Translations under genes and position numbers: made by a program
The notes under the pieces: model-generated
What the model saw: only the letters and a program-made list of their open reading frames with translations
Database searches by the model: none
What the model was told of the DNA's origin: nothing
Shown: piece by piece, positions 54,091 to 64,000 of the stretch
How the letters are laid out: each line of letters opens with the position of its first letter
How positions within the stretch are numbered: the first letter of the stretch is position 1
Assembly: GCA_905221605.1 (NCBI GenBank)
Contig: CAJNDS010002345.1
Coordinates: forward strand, 174,694 to 238,693
DNA length: 64,000 nucleotides
From: Symbiodinium natans
Taxonomy: Eukaryota > Sar > Dinophyceae > Suessiales > Symbiodiniaceae
Direction: 5' to 3'

Positions 54091-54629
54091 AACAAATCCC
54101 AAAACAGGAACCCAAAACGGACCCAACTGATAAAGCCGTACAGTAAGCTGAGCCACGGAAGTTGGCTAGTGTTTGGGGGTGCTAATGATCATCCCCCCCC
54201 TCCCTCCCAGGATTTGTTCTGGCGCTGCTCTGGGCTTCTGATGGGCTTCCTTTGAGCCTCTTCCGGGACTCCTCCGGGCCCTTTTCAGCACTCTCTGCCA
54301 GGGCTTTTCTGCTCGATTAACAAACAAGCTGGCAACGAGATCTCCGAATCCCGATTTTAGGATTTTCTCCAGAAATAATTCTCACTCTTAGCACCCCTTT
54401 TTGTTTAAGTACAACCCGGCTCAAAATGTGATATCAGGCTCTCGACAACAGAATGCCTTTTCGGCCCACATCCCAGCCAAAAATAATTTCCACTATTAAC
54501 ACCACCTTTTTTCCAAAGCACCTCTCAGGGCTTCGGGTGTCAAAGGGCGTGCTACTTGGCCACACCGAAAGGTGTAGCGGCATTTTGCCCGAAGGAGAAG
54601 CAACCCCGTTGCAAGGACTACCCCGGACT

Positions 54630-54648
54630 ACCCCCCCCCCCCCCCCAA
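54630..54648 (+). repeat. Poly-C run
   Basis: About 15-17 C, in the spacer between the two coiled-coil modules. Confidence 0.95.
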
Positions 54649-54929
54649 AGCACAGAAAGAAGCGGTGTAAACCATCAGCCCTATACAACACTTGTAGGAG
54701 GCACAGACTGGGCTGAGGCCGGCCCGCAGGGTGCGACGACAACAACTTATCTTGAGAATGGAGATCTAAACTTGGCAACTCCCAGAGGCACTACAAGCTC
54801 TGACGACGCAGCAGCTGCGAGGCACATCTAAGAGGTCTCCCAAACTTACAGGGCCCTGCTGTGTTTGAGGGGGAACTTCTGAGAATCACGTGGGGTGGGG
54901 GTCCGTTGATAAGGTGCCGTACTTGATTT

Positions 54930-57526
54930 CGGACCCCTTTTCCCGAAAGCTTCGGCTAGGGCAAGCGCTGCGATGGGGCGGACAACGGTCAAAAGGGTTT
55001 TGGAGTCCAGGGGTTCAGGCTCAGGAGGTTGGGGTTCGAGGTCCACAATAAGAATGATAGGAGTTTTCGTGTCCAGGGATTGAGATTTGTAGGGTTTGTG
55101 TATGGGTAGAAGGCAGGGGTAGGTTTTGTCCAAAAAAAAATCAAACAATGGGAGCAAACCTTTGGCCTCTTGCAGAAGTTCATCGGCTTGTCTCCGATTT
55201 CGTGCTGTTGGTTCTAAGAGGTCTATTTCGGGTTTTTGTTCAGCCCATGTTGCGACCATTGTCTTTTTCAACGAATTAAAAATTGTGTTTATTGCAGAAT
55301 TTACAATTGACATTAGTTTAGAGGCTACCGCGCATGGATGACTCATGCACACGGAAGCTTGATACGGAAACCGAGGGTTTCCGACAAAATAGGACATCCA
55401 GAAACACCTGCCTGTCTGTTTCCCACAGCTTCCTGATCGTATACTCAGGAATTTAGCCTGTGTCTGCAATGGAATGTAGTGGGCCACTGTATGCACGGCG
55501 TAAAGAATACATAAGTCCTAAATCTGCACACCTGCGAAGCTTCAGCCCTTTCTCCTGCAGGTCTTTGCGTCCAGCCTGGGGCTGGGGCAAGATCCCGTCT
55601 TCCGTCACCTGCGCATGCTGCAACTTGGGGCAGGCGGGTAGGTAGAAGTAGGGGCAAAGCAGACCAACATTTTTGGGTACGATACGTGTATGAGAAACTA
55701 GATCAGGTACCAAAAGCCTGCGCAAGCGGCTTGGAAAACAGTTCCACGTTTGATAGATCGCAAGCATATCTCCAACTCGAGAACACCTACTGAGTAGAAT
55801 ACTACACCCCCCACGCCAAAACCCTGAAGATACACCAAACTCCTCAGGACTGGAGCCGCATCTGGGGCCTCTGCCCGAAAGCCAGGGCTTTCTAAAGCAA
55901 CCCACAGGGCCCCCTTTGGAGTCAGAAGTACTAAGCCAAGCCAAACCCCAGCGACCTCATGCCCTCACAGCGTTTCAGCAACTGCTAGCGTCTTAGCGAG
56001 AGCTTGTAACCCGCACAAAAAGCTCTAGATCTGTGATGCAGAACAACGGCAAACACCGTAGAGCAAGAACTAAGACTACTTATGTTGAAGCGCGGGCTTC
56101 CGAGCACAAGACTGTGAAACAATGGCCTGCGCAGACTCCAACGGCGTGGCTTCTAAGGGTTCCTGGAAGCAGGCGCTTCATGGCATGAAAAAAGCTGCCG
56201 CCATGTTGCTATTCGTGCAAATCGGACGGGCGCATTGTCTTCTGGTGCTTTTTGCAAGTATGACTGGATCCTTCTCTTTATAAGTTGTCTTCTTACCATG
56301 TGAACGTCCGATTGTGTAGGCCGACGCGTGGATCTGCTGGACTGTCGTGGTCTGAGCTCCACACCAAATCAAGGCTTCTTGATTTTTTTGTTGGCATTCT
56401 GGGAGGGCAGAGGCCACGTGCCGCTGCAGAAGAATTGAAAGAAACCCCTGGGCACCTGAACCCATGACCCAACGCTTTGTCCCCCTGCCTCGCTGCGATG
56501 CTGGAGCTTGCCCTGGAACCGCAAGTGATTTCAGGAAACATAATTAGGAAGAAGCCTGGGGCGAGGTCTCTCCCGGGAGGCGGAGATGTGGCTAAATCTA
56601 TGCAATGGGCGGGATTCTCAATACAAGGAAACCCTTCAAACCTAAGATCCCAGTTCGGGGGACAGGTATGGAGTCCCTATCCCAAGCCATGTCCACTGAG
56701 CAGTTCCATTGGGCGAATATGCCCGTGGACTTCCAAAGGGCGTTTGGCTTTGAGGGCTTTTTTGGAGGCACAAGTTGCGGAAGTCGGGCGCATGGTCTAG
56801 TGGTTTGGAAGCTATACCAGGTTGTAGGAGATTTAGGGCACGTTCTTATAGGGCTTCTAGGAGACTTGCGGAGTGTAGGTCTATAGAGTCTAGGAGGGGC
56901 TTTTCTTTGGGTCGTTGAGGCTCCGTGGCTCCTCGAGGACGGCATTCCGCTCCAGCAGCTTTGCGCATCGCGCGACCGCCTCCTTGCAAGCGCGGCCACA
57001 AAGCCCGAAGAGCCGAACGGGTTTTTTGCCACCCACCTAGCAGACCCCCTCTACAGGGTTTAGGGTTTAGGGTTTCGGGTTTAGGGCGGAACGCCGGAAC
57101 GGACCTTCTCAACCCAAGAAAGCAATGCAAGGACCTCGGCCCCACCCCTCCACTGGCCCTTCACAGCAGAAGAAAAGTGCAAGAAGCTCCAAATCGCCTA
57201 TTGCTGACTCTTTTCGCCTGAGAGCAAAACCCCATGACAGCCACGAGTAGCCCAAATCCTGCGCGAACCTCCCCCAACCCCATGAGCAAATCTTCTGATC
57301 CCCCAGAACAACCGCCCTGAAACCGAGACATCCTCGGCACACAAGTGGCGCTGGTCTAGGGCCTCCGGGCTCCGGGTCAGAGTGGCGTGGAAACTACAGA
57401 CTGTCGGGCTTGAATTGTAGAAAACTGTACGAGTCCAGGTCGATAGGGCTTTGAGTCTCTCAGACTCCATGGCTCCTCGAGCGCGGCACGCTGCTCCTGA
57501 AGCTTGGCATTGAGCGTGGCCACCTC
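54930..57526 (-). CDS. Coiled-coil gene module, copy A (partial gene)
   Basis: Same order as module B: coiled coil starting 57526 (EVATLNAKLQEQRAALEEPW); coiled coil starting 56982 (EAVARCAKLLERNAVLEEPR); LRFQGKLQHRSEAG near 56524-56483; KKSRSLDLVW near 56395-56358; a helical, charged part near 55290-55130 (WAEQKPEIDLLEPTARNRRQ); and TVVRPIAALALAEAFG near 54998-54950. It may be one gene together with module B or a tandem paralogue. Splice sites are only partly readable. Confidence 0.5.
57055..57085 (+). repeat. Tiny telomeric block inside the coiled-coil module
   Basis: Four TTTAGGG/TTTCGGG units between two coiled-coil exons, i.e. in what should be an intron. Confidence 0.9.
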
Positions 57527-57929
57527 CTTTCAGGCACGGCCCGGCCTAACAACCTTATCAGCCCCCAAGCTGAATCTCAAGGGCGGGGTCATGTGTCATG
57601 TCAAGGGGATTCTACTTGGCCACGAATGAGAGGCCTAGAAAGGGGAAGCAGGCCTACTTCCTCTGCGACGACAACAACTTTCCTCAAGAAAGGACACTGT
57701 CAGACTGGCCATGACGCACCGCACCGGCTACCACGATGTGCTGCCGCCCCAAACTGGAATGCCAATCCTACAGACCCGACAGTTGACAGGAGCCCTGCCC
57801 CCTAAATCCTACTGCTGCTGAGACTGCCTGAAATATATGTTGCACACAGGGGGGCCCGAAATTCATTCCAATTCGCCGGACGATTCAGGACACGCTAACT
57901 GTTTAACTGTTTGGGGGGGTCGGAGCGGG

Positions 57930-58032
57930 GGCCTGGTAGGCTACCCCTAGGCCTGCGGGTAGGCCTGTGGGTCGCCTACCCGTGGGTAGGCCTATACGCA
58001 GGCCATAGGCTTATAAGGTAGGCCTACCCAGA
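57930..58032. repeat. GTAGGCCTACC palindromic cluster
   Basis: Repeated TAGGCCTA-type palindromes, including a hairpin CGGGTAGGC / GCCTACCCG with a 9-nt loop. Confidence 0.85.
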
Positions 58033-58099
58033 AGTCGGACGTAGCCTTATTTTCGCACGTCTATATGGCAAGAAGTACAAAATGACAGCTTCGACTGCT

Positions 58100-59972
58100 C
58101 CAAAAGGGCCGCGGGGGGGGGCACACCAAAGAGGGTGCACCACCCGAGACAGCTTTGATGATGCGCTCTGATGCGGCAGATGCAAGGCTCTATAAGAGCC
58201 AAGAATTCCCTGAGTTCTTGTGTTCGGGCAGGCTTCAACCAAAAAGAACCCAAAACCTCATTGGGTCTTGTTGCCTTGTCTTAGAGGATGACAACATCGA
58301 AGCCCAAGCAGCTAGAAAAGCTCGCTATGCGCAGGACTCGGCCTGCCGCGCATGCGCGAGCGCGAAGGACTCGGTCCGTTCCTTGCATTTGGCGATTTGC
58401 CGCTTTCCACTGTGGAGTCTTGGGGGTTTAGGGTGTATATAGGGTTTGGATACCGAAACGTGGAGGCTGCAGATGTCGTCCTTCTTGAGGTATCATCGTT
58501 CGTATCCGTCGTATCCGAGCCCGAACACGAGTCAGAACCATACCTTCATTTGGAAGCACATGTGCAGCATCGGGCAGCGGGCCTTGAGCAGGGTCATGGT
58601 ATTTTCGGCGCCCTCCAGCGGCCCATCCTGGGGGCAGCAGGCGGGGTTCGTCATATTCGTCTCATCTCACCCCGAATCACACCTCCTGGAACGTGTTCAT
58701 GCAGCCATTTGCGGAGCCAGTGAATTCTCATAACTCCACCTTCAGCAGATATGGGACTTCCGACACAAAGCCCCGTGCTCCAACCACTCCACAATGCCGA
58801 AGCGTTCTGGAAACCCTCGACCCGGCTAAACAAGGAGCCACGGCAGAAAACTCCAAACTCCGCAATTCACCCCCCCCCCCCCCCCCCCCCCTCCTCTCTC
58901 CCCCTGCCTGAAGTATGGCCGGTTCCCCTCAGAAACGGAGAGCTTCAGAAACACTGCAGGGCTCTGGATTTATGGTTCGTCTATGTTTCTCTCTAGAACC
59001 TCAGCCCTATATATGAACATCCCTGAATCCGCGCCCCGAAGGCCTCAGAGCTCCCCTCAGCATCCACGCCCGGATGCGGCGCACTCTCTACTCTCTCCAG
59101 GGCAGTACTCGAAATCGAAAGGGCCGCAACCCGCACACAGTCGTCTTCTTCCCCCAAACCCCCGCCAACCCTCTTGGCCGCTGGCCCTTTGGGGGCTCCG
59201 GAGCCTGCGGGGCACAGGCTGATGCGCACGGGCCTTGCAACCGCCTCCGCCACTGCTACCACTACCATGACGACGGCTGCTGCTGCTGTCGGGGTATTTC
59301 TCCTGCTCATACGCAGCGACCCCCTGCGCTCTGAGGATCCTGCGTCGGCGCTCATTGCTGGCTGCAACTGGCTCTATTGGTGGGACCAGGTCTGCCCTAA
59401 GCTGAGAACTCAGCAGGACGTCGGCTGAGGATCTCAGAGGCCAAGCTGCATTTTGGTCGTTCTACTTACACGCACTTGTGGCTTCGTTCGCTAAGTGCCA
59501 TGTGCATGTGCAAACATCCATGCTACTGTGCTGCTGAAGTAGAACGAACCTCACCCCTGGTAGCCAGCACTGCGCAAACGACCAACTGAAGTTGATGGCG
59601 GGGGGGGGGAGGGGGTTTGTCCCTGGGCAAGATTCGCACCCACAGGACGTGGAGAAGCCCGGAGTTCGAAGAAGGTCGGAGTGACAGGGCCGTGCCCCGA
59701 ACAAGCAGACCAGGAAAACCAAGGCACGGCCCCGTGTCCCCCTTTCAGGCACTGCGTCCCTTGCTTGCGGGTACGGGGGAACAAAACGTGCTGCAATTTC
59801 CGGGCCTGGGCCTGCGTTGCTTATGTCTCCTGTGGTCACGCTTCTTCTGGTTGGATCTATAGAGGATTCAAGTCTCATTGGCCTCAAGGTTGTTACGAAG
59901 TTCATCCCACCCCGACAGTAGTGGAAAAAACAGTCAACAACAACACTCCTCTCTTGTTGATTCCCTCGCTCG

Positions 59973-60012
<40 letters not shown>

Positions 60013-60955
60013 GCTCTCTCGATCCCTCGCTCTCTCTATCTCTCTCTCTCTCTCCCTCTCTTCCTCTCCCCCTCTCTCTTCCTCTCAGAAGTGCATGCGG
60101 GCTCAAGGTGCTCATGACAGCCCCCGTGCCCCCGCCTGTGGGACCTCCCCCCCGCCATCGCTTGGAGGAGCTGCAGACCGATGCCGTGGGGGGCCCCCCC
60201 TCGCACCCCGCAAACTGTGTCTGCCATTGCTCTGCAGCCCCACGGCTATCAGTCCGCATGTCTTTTTCGGCACGTCTTTTGCTCCATTCCGGCGATGCGC
60301 GTCGCGCGTCTTGCGCGCACGCGGCCTGCGTCCAACGTTACCAGGTGCACGTGTTCCACGCGCGCCCTTGCAGCTTCATAATCGCGCCTACCTGTGCAAG
60401 TTTCGGTATAGGCCATGGATCTCTGCATCTTTGGCAATCATTCGCTTGGTGAACGCTGCATCAGAGGAAGCCCGATTGCATGTCGAAAGTGTCCTTTTCA
60501 TGCATCTGCAAGCTTACCTGCGTAGTATCCTATGAACTCCATCTCCACCTGGAAACATGGCGTCGCCTGCAGGTGAAACACTTTGTTGCACCATGCGGTG
60601 TATTCCCACAGTTTCGTCTGCTATAGTACATCAGACTTGAGCCCACACGGACGCTGTGATATGTTTCCAAGAGCTTTCAGGCTGGCGTGGTCAAGGGCTT
60701 CACCGCTTCACCTGCACACAAATGGAACGATGCAGCAAACCCGAAAAGCCCATAACAAATCTAAATGATCTAAGTACACAGCCGGCCGTTTGCTACTACA
60801 GCACATCTTCTACGAAAAGAAGCGGCTGCTGGGACGGTGCCCACCTCACAGAGCCTGTTGTCGCGCATGTCCTTCATCCGCACGGGACCTGGCAAAGGCT
60901 CGGACTGCGCCGCGCAACTTGTACCAAAACATGTGACATGTTTCCGGTCCGAGGG
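58100..60955. other. No gene resolved; low-complexity and mixed frames
   Basis: Contains a poly-C run of about 20 (58871-58891), a TC tract (about 59978-60088) and GC-rich stretches with frames open on both strands (124 codons minus at 58993-59367; 284 codons plus at 59681-60535, mostly through the TC tract). No domain is recognised. Confidence 0.45.
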
Positions 60956-61192
60956 GCTTCATTCATCCAAGGCTGCATCTCGCGCCATCTCGCGCAGGCG
61001 CATCAAGCGCATCCAGCCGCCGATAACTACGTTGCCGGTGGCGAGTTCCTGGAGCGTGGACAATCGTGGAAAATGATGCAAAAGCATGGACCAACGGAGC
61101 TGCAAGCGCAATGGAACACACGGAGATGCTCTCAGCTGTCCGCAGGCGTTTCTGGTGTTGCTGCCGTTGCCTTGATCACATGCTGGCTGCAT
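60790..61192 (-). CDS. Candidate exons of an unknown minus-strand gene
   Basis: One frame reads MLLHHFPRLSTLQELATGNV and then IGGWMRLMRLREMARDAALD near 61085-60960. A second, after a possible acceptor near 60890, reads PVRMKDMRDNRLCEVGTVPA. Both look coding, and they may be consecutive exons. The plus strand is open too (225 codons from 60656). Confidence 0.35.
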
Positions 61193-62194
61193 CGATCCGC
61201 CTCTGTCACCCGATTAATTTTACTTGACCCGCCTGACTCTCCGCAGGTTCGGATTCCAAGTGCAGGCCTGTCTGCAAGGCCTGCTCGCTGGGCACGAAGA
61301 TGGATCCGCAGTGGGTGGGGGTTGCAAGAATAGTACTGGATCTGCTACAGTGCCTAGCAGCAGCATCAAAAAGTAGCGTGAACCATCATGCCATTGCTCA
61401 TGACCGCGCTCTCTGAAGTTAATGCAACGGGCAGAAAAGCCCGTACGACTGCGCCGGGGTTGCGCGGCTCGCTTCAACGACCAACGTCCATGCCAGAAGA
61501 GTTTCGATGAACCGACAACATGGAAAAGACTTGGTTCACTGGTTCAGGCCGCAGGAAGAGATCGTATCATAGACCAGCTTCGGTCCTCGGAACTCGCTGC
61601 GGCGGAGTGCTTGGCCTGGACACAGGCCCTTGTCATGCTTGTTCCTACATCAGCATTTCTGCTGCATCACGCAGCCCTTGCCGAGTACACGGTATAGGTG
61701 GTCAGCGTTATCGCACAAGTGCAATGCGGGAACGAAGCAAACCATGCAACGGACCATGATATGGCTGTTCCTGGCAAAAGAAGGCGCCATCGGAAACTTG
61801 AGAGGCTTCCCCTCTTCCCTCCCTCTCCCCTCCTTTTTTCCCTATCGAAAAGGGACATCGCGTGCAATAGAGCTAGTGCGGTTGGCCTTAACGGCTGACA
61901 TTCGGTGCACGTTTGCAGCTGCAGCAGTGGCAGCTCCAGGCTCAGCGGGCGGCCCAAGAAGTTGACACGACACTCTCCGCAACTGGCACTGCACCCGCCA
62001 ATTTTTGCGCACGTGCCAGCGTCTTCGGGCGTGGGGTGGGGCAGTATGTCCGTTCGAGCTCATAGCGTTTGCAGGGCAAAGGGCCAGTGCAGGCACCCGA
62101 AAGCCAAAGTTTGGGCGGACCCGGACGACTGCGCAGGAATTAGCATGAGGGTTCGTTCCTATAGGGTCATGGCCCCATATGGCAATACAAGTGC

Positions 62195-62335
62195 TATCAG
62201 GAGACTCAGGAGATGCTGTCTCTTCAGCACGGGCCTCTGCCTCTGCTTTCTCTGTGCGCTGCTTCTTCAAGTGCTCGACGTCGGGCTTGAGCGTGGCGAG
62301 CTCCTGCTTAAGGTCTTCTGCACAGTTCTGCAGCC
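62195..62335 (-). CDS. Candidate coiled-coil exon related to the 53-57 kb modules
   Basis: The minus frame LQNCAEDLKQELATLKPDVE continues to HLKKQRTEKAEAEARAEE, a clear charged coiled coil. Upstream, near 62536, the sequence reads THLVWIPPLQEV after a CCACACCAAAT (reverse) core shared with the LDLVW pieces of modules A and B. This suggests a third, more diverged module. A poly-G run (62338-62353) lies just outside. Confidence 0.45.
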
Positions 62336-62559
62336 GAGGGGGGGGGGGGGGGGCAAGACAGGTAACACAACGCAACTCAGAGTATATATCTCATCCGTAG
62401 AGCGTTGATGTAGTCCACACGATGCGGTAAATTGGCAAGCCTGCATGCACTTATAGAGGATGCAGCTGCGGCGACAACATGAGCGGCACCCAGACCTGTC
62501 CTGTGCAAGTCTATTCACTTCCTGCAGCGGCGGGATCCACACCAAATGCGTTCGCACTC

Positions 62560-64000
62560 ATCTAAGTGAGTAGTTACACGGAGCATGCTCGGTCAATGAC
62601 GGTCAATGGCCTGGCAAAGCTATTTGCAAACCCATCTGCGAATACGCTTGAACTGCGTGCTGAGGCTTACTTCAGTTTTTGAAGCTTCTCTCAACCACCG
62701 CAGGCCGTTGATGATTTTCAGGTCTTTATCCGCATACGTGCGAACGAATCCTGGTCAGTGCCATCCGAACTTGCCCCGAACTGGATACTCGCTGCTGTGT
62801 CCTCCTTCAATGCGCTCTGCGCCTGGCGGAGCCCAAGAGAGGCGGCATTGACGCTCTGACAAGTACGTGGCATGAAGGACTCTTAGCCCTGCGGTGGCTG
62901 GTCATGCACTTCGATGGCATGGCAGAGTAATTACGGGCAGCTGCGCCGCGCTCTGTCACAAAAGGCTAGAAACACTGGGGGGGGGGGGGTGTAGCCCCCC
63001 CCGCCCTCCGGGACAAAAAAGTGGGGCTGTTGTGGGGAAACAGGAATAGGAGGTCAGAAACGGCTCAGGCAGTCAGACTGGTGCAGTTGTTGGACGTTCT
63101 TGCAGACCAACTCGCCGTACCAGTAGGAAAGCAATAAAAATGAGAGCAAAGCTGTTAAGTTGCAGGTGTGACATGGGGTGACACATGAGCATTTGCTACT
63201 GATGCCATACTGCTTTGAAGGGATTCAAAAGAGGCCTGGAAAGAGGCCTGGTCGGGCAAAGGTTCCGCTTCGGGCCCAGGGAGCCGGAGCCGTCGCAGGT
63301 TCTCATCCAGCTCCAGGGACCTCTGTGGCTGTGAACACTATCTTGAAAAACTGTCCACGCATCCACGACAACCGTTTCACAATGAGAGGACTGAGAGGAC
63401 CGTGGACATTCACTTTTCAGAGCAGCAAGAACTCCCAGCCTCCTTGCTTGCTCTCGCTTGCTCTCGCTCGCTCGCGTTCGCACTCGCTTCCAGTCTATTT
63501 CGACTTCGCCTGCCCTACAGCTGGTCAACGACACAGCTGAATGGTGTTGTTGATGCGGATGTTGCTGGATGCGAGTACAAGATTCCCTGGCTTGCTCCTC
63601 ATGCTCGCCTCGTTGTGCTTCGTTTTGTTGCGTCTCTGTTTGTTACTGCTTCCGTTCTTTGTGGCTTGTGTTCATGTTTGTATGAAACTTACTGTAAGTT
63701 AGTCGTTAAGTTTAAATGCTGCCGCTGTGCTGCTTGCTTCACTCTGTTTGCTTTCGTCTGCTTAATACTAGTGCTTGTCTCTCGTTGTTTTAGTTTTGTG
63801 ACTTTCAGCTGAGCGGCCATGCGGTTTTTCATGCGTATACAGAAAATCAGAGAAATGCTTTTCTGCTTGCATTGTCCAGTTTGCTGTAGGCAACAGCCTT
63901 GTGCTGGCTTGGTGCTACTTAGTTTACTTGCCTTTTGCACGTGAACTCAGTCGTTTACTTTCTTTTTCACTGCATCTTGGTGTGGGGTTTTTGTTCTCTG
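62560..64000. other. No gene resolved
   Basis: Includes a poly-G run (62978-62990) and a TC/GC-rich stretch near 63450-63500. A plus-strand frame of 136 codons (63402-63812) is hydrophobic but lies in T-rich sequence and has no recognisable topology or domain. Confidence 0.45.

Noticed and set aside
59681-60535. 284-codon plus-strand frame
   Set aside because: Kept open by a (TC)n tract and GC-rich flanks; no motif, and the antisense frame is also open for 265 codons.
63402-63812. 136-codon hydrophobic plus-strand frame as a membrane protein
   Set aside because: Cys/Leu/Val-rich translation of T-rich DNA at the window edge, opposite to the gene direction, without a defined topology.
1-64000. 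Spliced-leader gene, 5S rRNA or tRNA genes
   Set aside because: Looked for the dinoflagellate spliced-leader core TTTTGGCTCAAG and for tRNA-like boxes; nothing convincing on either strand.

Overview
The window looks like the left end of a dinoflagellate chromosome, most likely from the Suessiales/Symbiodiniaceae side. It opens with the C-strand of a TTTAGGG-type telomere. Introns that can be solved by hand are short and start with GT or GC. The best genes all lie on the minus strand, pointing at the telomere. The recognisable proteins belong to membrane and signalling families that I know from Symbiodinium-type genomes. No rRNA, tRNA, CRISPR array or bacterial-style operon was seen.

Layout. 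1-19560 is a subtelomeric mosaic: more than 40 blocks of TTTAGGG/CCCTAAA repeat in both orientations and several sequence variants, separated by short GC-rich islands. Many islands hold a stop-free frame of 20-90 codons bounded by plausible splice sites, most convincingly on the minus strand. They may be real exons inside telomere-repeat introns, or gene fragments trapped between telomeric blocks. 19700-21100 is a compact six-exon RING-finger gene (minus). 21680-23820 is a large AT-rich inverted array of roughly 235-bp units. 23800-30400 is mostly repeats: CTCCTAAG-type repeats, TC/GA tracts, duplicated segments and a fold-back cluster at 28.3-28.8 kb. 30400-38600 holds scattered exon-like ORFs, hairpin elements and a few stray telomeric blocks.

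38869-50152 is the best gene region, all minus strand: an apparently intronless 436-aa protein of unknown function; a two-exon 532-aa lipid-anchor-like multi-pass membrane protein with a divergent TIR-like signature; and a large multi-exon gene combining a TRPM-type SLOG-like region with C-terminal SLATT-like membrane segments. The last two sit next to each other and could both be parts of nucleotide-sensing or stress-signalling systems, but that is inference from family resemblance. 52580-57530 holds a tandemly duplicated set of coiled-coil exons, with a further related piece near 62.2 kb. The rest of 58-64 kb has exon-like fragments without a solvable gene.

All gene models are hand-built from splice signals and frame; no transcript or database evidence was available.
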